Assembly (NCBI GenBank): GCA_020844525.1
Contig: JAJGAH010000214.1
Location: forward strand, 1-5,106
Direction of reading: 5' to 3'
From: Eubacterium sp.
GTDB taxonomy: Bacteria; Bacillota; Clostridia; Lachnospirales; Lachnospiraceae
Length of the DNA stretch: 5,106 bases
Positions 1 to 5,106 of this stretch are shown here, one piece after another (the first letter of the stretch is position 1; each line of letters opens with the position of its first letter). The notes beneath the pieces are model-generated. The model was not told where the DNA came from. It saw nothing but the letters and a program-made list of their open reading frames with translations, and did not search any database. A program made the translations under genes and the position numbers.

Positions 1-337
1 CGGAACTGTCCTCTATGAGATTGCCCATGAGGCGGGTGTGGGAATTGCGCTGAAGAGGGAAGCGATCCCGGTCTCCGACGGTGTCAGAGGCGTCACCGGC
101 ATGCTGGGGCTTGAGCCGCTGTACCTTGCCTGTGAGGGTACCATGGTTCTGTTTGTGCCTCAGGAAAAGGCAGAGCAGACAGTGTCCATATTGAGGGAGC
201 AGAAGTATACATCCGGTGCTGCGGTGATAGGAACGGTGACCGCAGAAAACAGCGGAAAAGTGATTATGGAGACGGAGATTGGAGCAAAAACTTATCTGCC
301 GGAACCCGGAAATGAGCTTCTTCCAAGAATCTGCTGA
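1..337 (+). CDS. hypE: Hydrogenase expression/formation protein HypE, C-terminal part (5' end outside window)
   Basis: Partial gene: the reading frame is already open at the left edge (first whole codon at position 2) and ends with TGA at 335-337, so about 111 C-terminal residues are seen. HypE is a cytoplasmic AIR-synthase-like enzyme. It uses ATP to dehydrate the carbamoyl group placed by HypF on its own C-terminal cysteine, giving a thiocyanate that supplies the CN ligands of the [NiFe]-hydrogenase active site. The decisive sign is the C-terminus, which ends exactly in PRIC with the cysteine as last residue, the universal HypE tail. Further support comes from the family-like segments AIPVSDGVR and GLEPLYLACEG and from the AIR-synthase C-terminal domain pattern. 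The N-terminal ATP-binding domain lies outside the window. The next gene starts 203 bases downstream, so hypE may end a separate hyp operon or read through into the following genes. The tail appears intact and functional. Confidence 0.92.
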   Translation, partial: GTVLYEIAHEAGVGIALKREAIPVSDGVRGVTGMLGLEPLYLACEGTMVLFVPQEKAEQTVSILREQKYTSGAAVIGTVTAENSGKVIMETEIGAKTYLPEPGNELLPRIC

Positions 338-399
338 TTTCTTGAAAAATACAGGTCTGCCGGGATCACACGGCCGGATCATAACAGTGGTTTGCAGTT

Positions 400-449
400 A
401 AAATCAAATTTCATCTATGCGGAGTATTACGGCCGAAAATCAGATTTCA
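400..449 (+). repeat. Two copies of a 14-base dyad-containing direct repeat (AAAATCARATTTCA)
   Basis: AAAATCAAATTTCA at 400-413 recurs as AAAATCAGATTTCA at 436-449, with one mismatch and a 36-base period. Each copy contains a small inverted repeat: AAAT-3-ATTT in the first, and AAATC-A-GATTT in the second. Two spaced dyads upstream of an operon are what operator pairs look like, but AT-rich dyads this short arise by chance and no regulator is identified. No DNA-binding gene is seen in the window, since the adjacent TM1266-type protein has no recognisable helix-turn-helix. Confidence 0.35.
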
Positions 450-529
450 GCAAGGCAGAGTATATCAGATGAACAGTTGAATTCTGTTTGTCAGTGTATT
501 TGCATTGAACAGTGTAAGACATGAGAAGC

Positions 530-536
530 GGGGTGG
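530..536 (+). promoter_or_regulatory. Ribosome binding site deciding the start of the TM1266-family gene
   Basis: The purine-rich GGGGTGG lies 4 bases before ATG 541. An upstream in-frame TTG at 505 has no comparable site, and its extra 12 residues (MNSVRHEKRGGK) would precede the usual TM1266 N-terminus. ATG 541 is therefore preferred. Confidence 0.6.
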
Positions 537-540
537 AAAA

Positions 541-792
541 ATGGACCAGGAAACCAGAGTAGCAGTTCTTTCCATTATTGTGGAGCATGATGCTTCTGTC
601 GAGGAGGTCAACCGGATTCTGCATGAGAGCAGCGATTTTATTATCGGAAGGATGGGGATTCCTTACAGAGCCAGGAAGGTAAATATCATCAGTATTGTAA
701 TGGATGCGCCTCAGAGTGTGATCAGCGGTGTGTCCGGGAGGATCGGAACTCTGCCGGGGGTCAGCGTGAAGACAGCTTATTCGAATCTTTAA
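541..792 (+). CDS. TM1266-family protein, putative iron-only hydrogenase system regulator
   Basis: An 83-residue cytoplasmic protein of the TM1266 family, small ferredoxin-fold (ACT/NikR C-terminal-like) proteins habitually encoded beside [FeFe]-hydrogenase maturation genes and annotated as the system's putative regulator. The biochemical role is not established. The sequence shows the family pattern: a first beta strand (RVAVLSIIVE), a helix (SVEEVNRILHES), the central IIGRMGIPYRARKVNIISIV strand-turn-strand, a second helix, and the typical ending LPGVSVKTAYSNL. There are no cysteines, so it is not an iron-sulfur protein, and no helix-turn-helix, so any DNA binding would need a partner. The start at ATG 541 is chosen over TTG 505 because of the ribosome binding site and the family's length of about 80-90 residues. 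The nitrogenase-like gene begins 18 bases after its stop, which implies co-transcription. Family assignment is confident; regulatory function is by family annotation only. Confidence 0.87.
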   Translation: MDQETRVAVLSIIVEHDASVEEVNRILHESSDFIIGRMGIPYRARKVNIISIVMDAPQSVISGVSGRIGTLPGVSVKTAYSNL

Positions 793-801
793 TTGTAATC
801 G

Positions 802-807
802 AGGAGG
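802..807 (+). promoter_or_regulatory. Ribosome binding site of the first nitrogenase-like gene, unusual spacing
   Basis: A perfect AGGAGG stands only 3 bases before ATG 811 and 12 bases before the next in-frame ATG at 820 (residue Met4). Neither distance is optimal, so the true start could be either one. The difference is three residues and does not touch the conserved domain. Confidence 0.7.
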
Positions 808-810
808 CAG

Positions 811-2259
811 ATGAAACAAATGCATTATCCGGCCCAGACACCGGAAAAGAAAGACAGGTATCAGATACGGATACGGGATGCTGTTCCCGGGCGCACCTTT
901 CCCTGGGCGCTGGAATACAATTGTCCGGTGCATGAGCATTGGAACATCGTACATACCGGTATGCTGATTCCTGAGTGCCATCAGATTTATATCTGTACAG
1001 ATAATTGTCTGCGGGGCGTGATCATGACTGCTGACGAAATGTGCGCTGCGGACCGGATTTCATCGGTCATGCCCGATGAAACCGAAATTATGGACGGATC
1101 GCTGGAGGATGTGACCATCAGAGGGGTCATTGATGTGATCCGGAAACTGAAAAAGAAGCCGCGGGCCGTCCAGCTGTTTCCGGTATGCATGCATCATTTT
1201 ATCGGCTGTGACATGCGATATATTTTTGATCAGGTGGAAAAGGCTTTTCCGGAGATTGATTTTATGGAATGCTTCATGGACCCGATCCGGCAGAAGCTGA
1301 CAACGACCCCTGAGATGCGGCAGCGTTTTCAGATGATGAAGGTTCTCGCCACGCCGAAAAGAGAGCCGGATCTCACACAGGTCAGCATGCTCGGTGAAAA
1401 CCTGCGGGTGCAGGACAGTGATTTTCAGGTACTGCTGCGGCAGGAGGGCTTCCACCTTCTGCAGGTGCAGGACTGCAGGACCTATGATGATTATCTGGCA
1501 ATGGGCAATGCATTTCTGTGGCTCACCAGGTCCCCCCTTTCCAGATATGGTCTGGAAAAGGCCGCTGCCCTTGCAGATCGGAGGAGCATGTATCTTCCAG
1601 CCGCGGTAACCTATGATGAGATAGATTGCCAGTTGTACAATCTGATGGCACTTCTGTATGAGGCAAGGAGGCTGCCTCTGGAAATGGCAAAGGAGAGAAC
1701 AGACGCATGGATCCGTGAACAGCGTGCCCTGACGGAAGAGGCATTTCAGAGCGCCAGGAAATGCATTGGCGATACGCCGGTTATTGTGGATTATATCTGT
1801 GTGCCAAGACCGGTGGGATTCGCACGGCTGCTTCTGGAGCATGGGATGAATGTTGTGCGGATTCTTGCAGACAGTATCAGCCCGGAAGAGGCAGAGGATC
1901 TTGCCGTTCTGCAGGAAGAGCATCCGGACCTCGCCTTGATGTCCACCTCTGCCCCAGGTTCGCTTGCTGAAGCGGAGCGTATACAGAATGAGACTTCCGG
2001 AGCAGAACAGAAAGAAAAAATACTGGCGGTTGGTCCGAAGGCGGCGTTTTTCTCAGACAGCTCCTGTTTTGTAAATGCGATAGAAGCGGACGGTGCGACC
2101 GGCTATATGGGAATCCGTCATATGCTGCAGCTGATGTGCGACGCATTGACAAGACCGGGACAGCCGGAGGTGGTCACAGGAAAGGGACTGGGGCTTCCCG
2201 GCGTGTGGACAGAGCCGTCCTGCGGGGATGACTGCACAACAGGAGTTTTTCTCATCTGA
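811..2259 (+). CDS. Nitrogenase component 1-like protein, D-type (NifD/NifE-related), uncharacterised
   Basis: A 482-residue cytoplasmic protein of the nitrogenase component 1 oxidoreductase family, which includes NifD/K, NifE/N, BchN/B and other nitrogenase-like reductases. Three cysteines sit where the NifD P-cluster ligands lie: Cys38 (NCPV), Cys56 (in HTGMLIPECHQIY, matching the HGPVGC element of NifD) and Cys126 (CMHHFIGCD, matching CPVGLIGDD). The C-terminal GYMGIRHML (431-439) matches the GYDGF element of NifD. Both FeMo-cofactor ligands appear missing: no cysteine is found near the Cys275-equivalent region (about 235-250) and no histidine about ten residues before GYMG. Extra cysteines occur at 62, 66, 78, 133 and 154, and a CGDDC motif (471-475) sits in a short C-terminal tail. 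It probably pairs with the K-type protein encoded 20 bases downstream. Being followed by hydF and hydE suggests a link to hydrogenase or its cofactor. Substrate and cofactor are unknown; nitrogen fixation is unlikely. Cysteine matching was done by eye. Confidence 0.85.
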   Translation: MKQMHYPAQTPEKKDRYQIRIRDAVPGRTFPWALEYNCPVHEHWNIVHTGMLIPECHQIYICTDNCLRGVIMTADEMCAADRISSVMPDETEIMDGSLEDVTIRGVIDVIRKLKKKPRAVQLFPVCMHHFIGCDMRYIFDQVEKAFPEIDFMECFMDPIRQKLTTTPEMRQRFQMMKVLATPKREPDLTQVSMLGENLRVQDSDFQVLLRQEGFHLLQVQDCRTYDDYLAMGNAFLWLTRSPLSRYGLEKAAALADRRSMYLPAAVTYDEIDCQLYNLMALLYEARRLPLEMAKERTDAWIREQRALTEEAFQSARKCIGDTPVIVDYICVPRPVGFARLLLEHGMNVVRILADSISPEEAEDLAVLQEEHPDLALMSTSAPGSLAEAERIQNETSGAEQKEKILAVGPKAAFFSDSSCFVNAIEADGATGYMGIRHMLQLMCDALTRPGQPEVVTGKGLGLPGVWTEPSCGDDCTTGVFLI

Positions 2260-2269
2260 TCTGACAGGG

Positions 2270-2275
2270 AAGGAG
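2270..2275 (+). promoter_or_regulatory. Ribosome binding site of the second nitrogenase-like gene
   Basis: AAGGAG, 4 bases before ATG 2280 and inside the 20-base gap after the upstream stop codon. It supports the chosen start, which places the conserved N-terminal GDVSGIAGALYELGG element right at the beginning of the protein. Confidence 0.7.
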
Positions 2276-2279
2276 AAGT

Positions 2280-3509
2280 ATGAAGGAAACCTACAGAATT
2301 CTTCCGGTGTATGCTGGTGACGTGTCCGGCATCGCAGGCGCGCTATATGAACTTGGTGGAATGACGGTCATTCATGACCCTTCCGGATGCAACTCCACCT
2401 ATAATACCCATGATGAATTGCGCTGGTATCATGAATCCTCAAATATTTTCATATCCGGGCTGAATATGCGCGACGCCGTTCTCGGCAATGATTCCAAATT
2501 TATCAGAGATATTCTCCAGGCGCTGGAAGCGCTTCCGGAAAAACCCGGATTTATTGCACTGTGTAATTCTCCCGTTCCGTGGCTGAACGGCACAGATTTT
2601 GGCGCGATTGCCAGGATGCTTGAGAAAAAGACAGGAATTCCTTCCTTCTATGTTCCCTCTAACGGCTGCCATGATTATGCGCGGGGCGCAGGACTGGCAT
2701 GGGAGGCACTTTTGCGGAAGTTTATCGGCATGAAACCGCACAAGCCAGTACAGGAGGGGAAGGGAGGGGAGAAGGCATCCCCTCACAGAACTGTAAATGT
2801 TCTGGGTATGATGCCGCTGGATTTTGCCGGAGCAGAAAGCTGCAGTGCGCTGGAGTCGCTTCTGCAGAAAAAAGGCCTGCAGGTACAGACCGATCTGGCA
2901 TGTGGCGCGCACTGCTCTCTGGAGCTGCTTCCAGAGATGGCAGAGGCGGATGTATCTCTGGTGCTCTCAAAGGCGGGCCTTCTGCCCGCCATATATCTGC
3001 AGAAGACATTCGGTATTCCCTATGTAACCGGCGTCCCGTTTGCAGGGGAAGAAGATCCGGTGATCAGAAAGCTGCAGGGAACAGACACAAAGGCCCCGGA
3101 TGGTTCCAGCATCTCGGATGAAGGGGAACAAAAGGACGGGCAGGCACCGGTTGTCTGTCTCACTGAACCCGTTCTGGGGGTGTCTCTTGCTTCCCTTGTC
3201 AGGCGGAGAACGGGCAGAAATACTATTGTCATTGATCCGCTGGAAGCAGATAAGAACTCGTTTATTCCGGGAACAGATGCTTCTCTTTTCGGAGAGGAAG
3301 AGATTGCACACTTTTTTGGGGCGCTTCCGGGGGCAGTTCTGCTCTGTGATCCGGCTTATGCACATATCCTGCCGGAGGATGACCGGTTCCGCCGGATCTA
3401 TCTTCCGACGCTTGCGCTGTCAGGACGGATCTACCGGAAGCATTTTGTGAATTATTTTCAGGAGGGTCTGGCTGACCGGCTGATCTCCATGATTCAGGCA
3501 GATGCATAG
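2280..3509 (+). CDS. Nitrogenase component 1-like protein, K-type (NifK/NifN-related), uncharacterised
   Basis: A 409-residue cytoplasmic protein, the probable partner of the preceding D-type subunit. The N-terminus DVSGIAGALYELGGMTVIHDPSGC corresponds to the NifK/NifN helix plus the HGPxGC P-cluster element, giving Cys37. Residues 59-70 (SGLNMRDAVLGN) match the E-x-x-VfGG element. Residues 91-106 hold Cys95 and a GTDF in place of GDD, but Cys95 is three residues upstream of the position expected for the third P-cluster ligand, which here is Pro98. A second Rossmann-like domain begins at TVNVLGMMPLDF (171-182), followed by LLQKKGLQV and FGIPYVTGVPF. Hydrophilic linkers at about 151-170 and 265-290 separate domains. 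It is shorter than NifK (about 520 residues) and lacks NifK's long N-terminal extension. Other cysteines are at 130, 188, 208, 212, 293 and 356. Family membership is well supported, but function and cluster content are unknown. NifN-like scaffold or reductase subunit are both possible. Confidence 0.82.
   Translation: MKETYRILPVYAGDVSGIAGALYELGGMTVIHDPSGCNSTYNTHDELRWYHESSNIFISGLNMRDAVLGNDSKFIRDILQALEALPEKPGFIALCNSPVPWLNGTDFGAIARMLEKKTGIPSFYVPSNGCHDYARGAGLAWEALLRKFIGMKPHKPVQEGKGGEKASPHRTVNVLGMMPLDFAGAESCSALESLLQKKGLQVQTDLACGAHCSLELLPEMAEADVSLVLSKAGLLPAIYLQKTFGIPYVTGVPFAGEEDPVIRKLQGTDTKAPDGSSISDEGEQKDGQAPVVCLTEPVLGVSLASLVRRRTGRNTIVIDPLEADKNSFIPGTDASLFGEEEIAHFFGALPGAVLLCDPAYAHILPEDDRFRRIYLPTLALSGRIYRKHFVNYFQEGLADRLISMIQADA
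2764..2784 (+). other. GC-rich hairpin with alternative pairing inside the K-type gene
   Basis: GAGGGGA (2764-2770) and TCCCCTC (2778-2784) form a perfect 7-bp stem with a 7-base loop in the coding strand. A second GAGGGGA at 2754-2760 can pair with the same TCCCCTC. The surrounding purine run at 2753-2775 has three G-runs of three or four and resembles repeated ribosome binding sites. It encodes the linker just before the second domain (residues about 157-170). No start codon lies at a suitable distance, so internal initiation is unlikely. A pausing role is speculative. Confidence 0.4.
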
Positions 3510-3522
3510 AATTTTGTATATC

Positions 3523-3530
3523 AAAGGAGG
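3523..3530 (+). promoter_or_regulatory. Strong ribosome binding site of hydF
   Basis: AAAGGAGG, the best match to the anti-Shine-Dalgarno sequence in the window, 9 bases before ATG 3540. A second in-frame ATG at 3546 is 15 bases away and less likely to be the start. Confidence 0.75.
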
Positions 3531-3539
3531 CAGAGAAAA

Positions 3540-4769
3540 ATGAGCATGAATGAAACACCATCCTCAGAGAGAGTACAGATCGGTTTTTTTGGCAGAAGAA
3601 ATGCCGGAAAGTCCAGCGTCATTAACTGCCTGACCGGGCAGAGCCTTTCCGTTGTTTCTTCTGTACCGGGAACAACGACAGACCCGGTCCGGAAGGCCAT
3701 GGAAATTCACGGCCTTGGCCCCTGCGTAGTCATTGATACAGCCGGGCTGGATGACACCGGTGAGCTGGGACTGCTCAGGGTCAGGAAGACCAGGGATATG
3801 ATGGAGCGTATTGATCTTGCGGTGATCGTCATCGGGGATGGAAGGATCGCGCCTGAGGAAGAGGAGCTGGAAAACTGGTTCCGGGAGAAGAAGATTCCGT
3901 TCATTCTGTGCTTCAACAAGCAGGACCTGGGAACACCGGAGAATATGCCGGCAGATGCTCTTTCTGTTTCTGCAAAAACAGGTGCAGGCTTTGATGCACT
4001 GACCGCGGCGATCCGGGAGCGTGCGAAGGCGAAAATCCAGACGGCAGGAATGCTGGATGATCTGATCAGCGAGAAGGATACGGTTGTGATGGTCATTCCC
4101 ATGGATGCAGAGGCACCGAAGGGAAGAATCATTCTTCCCCAGCAGATGGTGCTGCATGAGCTGCTTCTCCATCATGCCACAGCCTGCGTCTGCCAGACGG
4201 AAGAACTGGCGGATGTGCTGGAGCAGCATCCCCATCCCCGCATGGTCATTACAGACTCACAGGCATTTTATCAGGTCAGATATATCGTGCCTGAGGATGT
4301 ACCGCTGACCTCTTTTTCCATCCTGATGGCAAGATACAGGGGCTATCTGGGTGCTGCGGTACAGGGTGTGCGGGAGATCGAAAAGCTGCAGGACGGTGAC
4401 ACGGTTCTGGTTGCAGAGGGATGCACCCATCGCAGGACCTGTGGCGATATCGGATCCGTCAAAATCCCTGCGCTTCTGGAAAAGTACACTGGGAAAAAGC
4501 TTCAGATCGCGCTGTCCTCGGGAAGTACCATGCAGGAGGACCTGTCCGGCTGCAAACTGGTGATTCATTGCGGCGGATGCGTGTTAAATGACCGGGAGAT
4601 GGAATCCCGGCGCAATCATGCTTTCATGCAGGGGACGCCGATCACCAATTACGGCATTGCAGTCGCATATATGCGCGGCATTCTGGGACGTTCTCTCCGG
4701 ATGCTGCCGGAGTTTGCACAGCTTGCGCAGGAGCTTCCGGAAAATGATGCGCAGCACAATAGTATCTGA
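3540..4769 (+). CDS. hydF: [FeFe]-hydrogenase H-cluster maturation GTPase HydF
   Basis: A 409-residue cytoplasmic GTPase that carries the two-iron precursor of the H-cluster and delivers it to apo-[FeFe]-hydrogenase (HydA), working with HydE and HydG. The N-terminal GTPase domain (about 10-165) is complete: P-loop GRRNAGKSS (18-26), switch element PGTTTDP (43-49), DTAG (66-69), NKQD (126-129) and SAKTG (144-148). A middle dimerisation region (about 175-265) is followed by the C-terminal iron-sulfur domain with the HydF signature CTHRRTC (295-301, ligand-type Cys295 and His297) and HCGGC (343-347, Cys344 and Cys347). All expected cluster cysteines are present and the length is normal for the family, so it should be functional. 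It begins 30 bases after the K-type nitrogenase-like gene and is followed by hydE after 35 bases. Its presence means the organism almost certainly makes an [FeFe] hydrogenase, although the structural gene is outside the window. Confidence 0.97.
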   Translation: MSMNETPSSERVQIGFFGRRNAGKSSVINCLTGQSLSVVSSVPGTTTDPVRKAMEIHGLGPCVVIDTAGLDDTGELGLLRVRKTRDMMERIDLAVIVIGDGRIAPEEEELENWFREKKIPFILCFNKQDLGTPENMPADALSVSAKTGAGFDALTAAIRERAKAKIQTAGMLDDLISEKDTVVMVIPMDAEAPKGRIILPQQMVLHELLLHHATACVCQTEELADVLEQHPHPRMVITDSQAFYQVRYIVPEDVPLTSFSILMARYRGYLGAAVQGVREIEKLQDGDTVLVAEGCTHRRTCGDIGSVKIPALLEKYTGKKLQIALSSGSTMQEDLSGCKLVIHCGGCVLNDREMESRRNHAFMQGTPITNYGIAVAYMRGILGRSLRMLPEFAQLAQELPENDAQHNSI

Positions 4770-4793
4770 GGACAGGAGAAAATTGTGAAGTAT

Positions 4794-4799
4794 GAGGGA
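4794..4799 (+). promoter_or_regulatory. Ribosome binding site deciding the hydE start
   Basis: GAGGGA lies 5 bases before ATG 4805. The nearby ATG at 4793 meets a stop codon after six codons, so it cannot be the start. ATG 4805 gives the expected N-terminal distance (63 residues) to the first radical SAM cysteine. Confidence 0.65.
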
Positions 4800-4804
4800 T
4801 GTAT

Positions 4805-5106
4805 ATGAATAATAAGGACAGGATCCTGCGGCTCCGGGAGCAGAGGGTGCTGCCGGAGGAGGACTTTGAGACGCTGCTTGCCACCATGGACCCGGATGAT
4901 GAGCAGTTCCTGTACCAGAATGCGCGGGAAGTAAGAGAGCAGATTTACGGGAAAGAGGTATACCTCCGGGGAATCATCGAGTTTTCCAGCTTCTGCAGAA
5001 ATGACTGCTATTATTGCGGTATTCGGAAAAGTAATCGGAAAGCCCGCCGGTACCACCTGACAAAGGAGCAGATTCTCTCCTGCGTCGAAGACGGGTACCG
5101 CCTGGA
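4805..5106 (+). CDS. hydE: [FeFe]-hydrogenase H-cluster radical SAM maturase HydE, N-terminal part (3' end outside window)
   Basis: Partial gene of 100 complete codons, open to the right edge; the full protein is normally about 350 residues. HydE is a cytoplasmic radical S-adenosylmethionine enzyme of the biotin-synthase-like group. It acts on the Fe(CO)2(CN)-cysteine product of HydG during assembly of the H-cluster two-iron unit. The radical SAM cluster motif CxxxCxxC is plain: Cys64, Cys68 and Cys71 in CRNDCYYCGIRKSN. The continuation CGIRxxN after the third cysteine is typical of HydE and helps separate it from biotin synthase and from HydG. The preceding segment (GKEVYLRGIIEFSSFC) is the family's first barrel strand. 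It is the last gene of the visible operon, 35 bases after hydF. HydG, the other radical SAM maturase, is not in the window and may lie downstream. A related CGIRxxN-type enzyme such as PylB is the main alternative, but adjacency to hydF makes HydE nearly certain. Confidence 0.95.
   Translation, partial: MNNKDRILRLREQRVLPEEDFETLLATMDPDDEQFLYQNAREVREQIYGKEVYLRGIIEFSSFCRNDCYYCGIRKSNRKARRYHLTKEQILSCVEDGYRL

Larger units (their letters stand above)
338..540 (+). promoter_or_regulatory. Intergenic leader upstream of the TM1266-nitrogenase-like-hydFE operon
   Basis: This is the only sizeable gap in the window and the natural place for the promoter of the downstream genes. I see no convincing Rho-independent terminator for hypE: the GC-rich segment at 359-377 can form only a 4-bp stem (GCCG 359-362 with CGGC 371-374) and lacks a T-run. 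No -35/-10 pair is strong. The best candidates are TTGTCA (488-493) with TGTAAG (513-518, 19-base spacing), and TTGCAG (392-397) followed by an AT-rich stretch. A duplicated AT-rich dyad at 400-413 and 436-449 is listed separately. That a promoter lies here is inferred from gene spacing; the exact site is not resolved. Confidence 0.4.

Noticed and set aside
359..377. Possible hypE terminator hairpin
   Set aside because: The best stem is only 4 bp and no T-run follows, so a Rho-independent terminator cannot be claimed.
505..540. TTG start extending the TM1266-family protein by 12 residues
   Set aside because: There is no matching ribosome binding site, and the extension does not resemble the family N-terminus; ATG 541 fits better.
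427..981. Minus-strand open frame of 184 codons covering the TM1266-like gene and the start of the D-type gene
   Set aside because: It overlaps two well-supported plus-strand genes and has low-complexity shadow composition without a convincing ribosome binding site.
1456..1482. Local CTGCAGG-type short repeats
   Set aside because: They are in-frame Leu-Gln-Val-Gln codons in a conserved coding segment; ordinary codon repetition explains them.
1060..1923. Long open frame of 287 codons on the minus strand
   Set aside because: It lies wholly inside the D-type nitrogenase-like gene, has no recognisable family pattern and is rich in His, Cys, Pro and Gln as expected of antisense shadow translation.
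2699..3121. Plus-strand open frame of 140 codons in another phase inside the K-type gene
   Set aside because: The K-type frame shows continuous family similarity through this stretch, so there is no sign of a frameshift or programmed overlap.
811..3509. Genuine molybdenum nitrogenase NifDK
   Set aside because: FeMo-cofactor ligands are absent, the K-type subunit is short and lacks the usual cysteine set, and no other nif gene is in view.
3564..4235. Minus-strand open frame of 223 codons opposite hydF
   Set aside because: hydF is certain from complete GTPase and iron-sulfur motifs; the antisense product resembles no known protein.

Overview
The window is a 5.1 kb stretch of bacterial chromosome with six genes, all on the + strand and tightly packed from position 541 onward. 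Near-even base composition, strong AGGAGG-type ribosome binding sites and the gene families present (HypE, a TM1266-type regulator, HydF, HydE) suggest an anaerobic, fermentative Firmicute of class Clostridia, possibly Lachnospiraceae. The taxonomy is inferred from general features, not from a marker gene.

Layout: (1) positions 1-337 hold the 3' end of hypE, an enzyme making the cyanide ligands of [NiFe] hydrogenases. (2) Positions 338-540 are a 203-base intergenic region with no clear Rho-independent terminator but two copies of a small AT-rich dyad. (3) Positions 541-792 encode a small TM1266-family protein, the putative iron-only hydrogenase system regulator. (4) Positions 811-2259 and 2280-3509 encode two different nitrogenase component 1-like proteins, arranged like the D and K (or E and N) subunits of nitrogenase-family enzymes. 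(5) Positions 3540-4769 encode HydF, the GTPase and iron-sulfur scaffold of [FeFe]-hydrogenase H-cluster assembly. (6) Positions 4805-5106 hold the 5' end of hydE, a radical SAM maturase cut by the window edge.

Genes 2-6 are separated by 18, 20, 30 and 35 bases and each has its own ribosome binding site, so they probably form one transcript. The striking point is that an uncharacterised nitrogenase-like D/K pair lies inside an [FeFe]-hydrogenase maturation operon, between the putative regulator and two of the three dedicated maturases. The first subunit keeps three cysteines placed like P-cluster ligands but lacks the residues that bind FeMo-cofactor in NifD. The second keeps only one clearly placed cysteine. 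No NifH-like ATPase and no HydG or hydrogenase structural gene is visible here. The pair is therefore unlikely to be a nitrogen-fixing enzyme. It is either an uncharacterised nitrogenase-like reductase co-expressed with hydrogenase maturation, or a scaffold/reductase contributing to metallocofactor assembly; the sequence alone does not decide between these.
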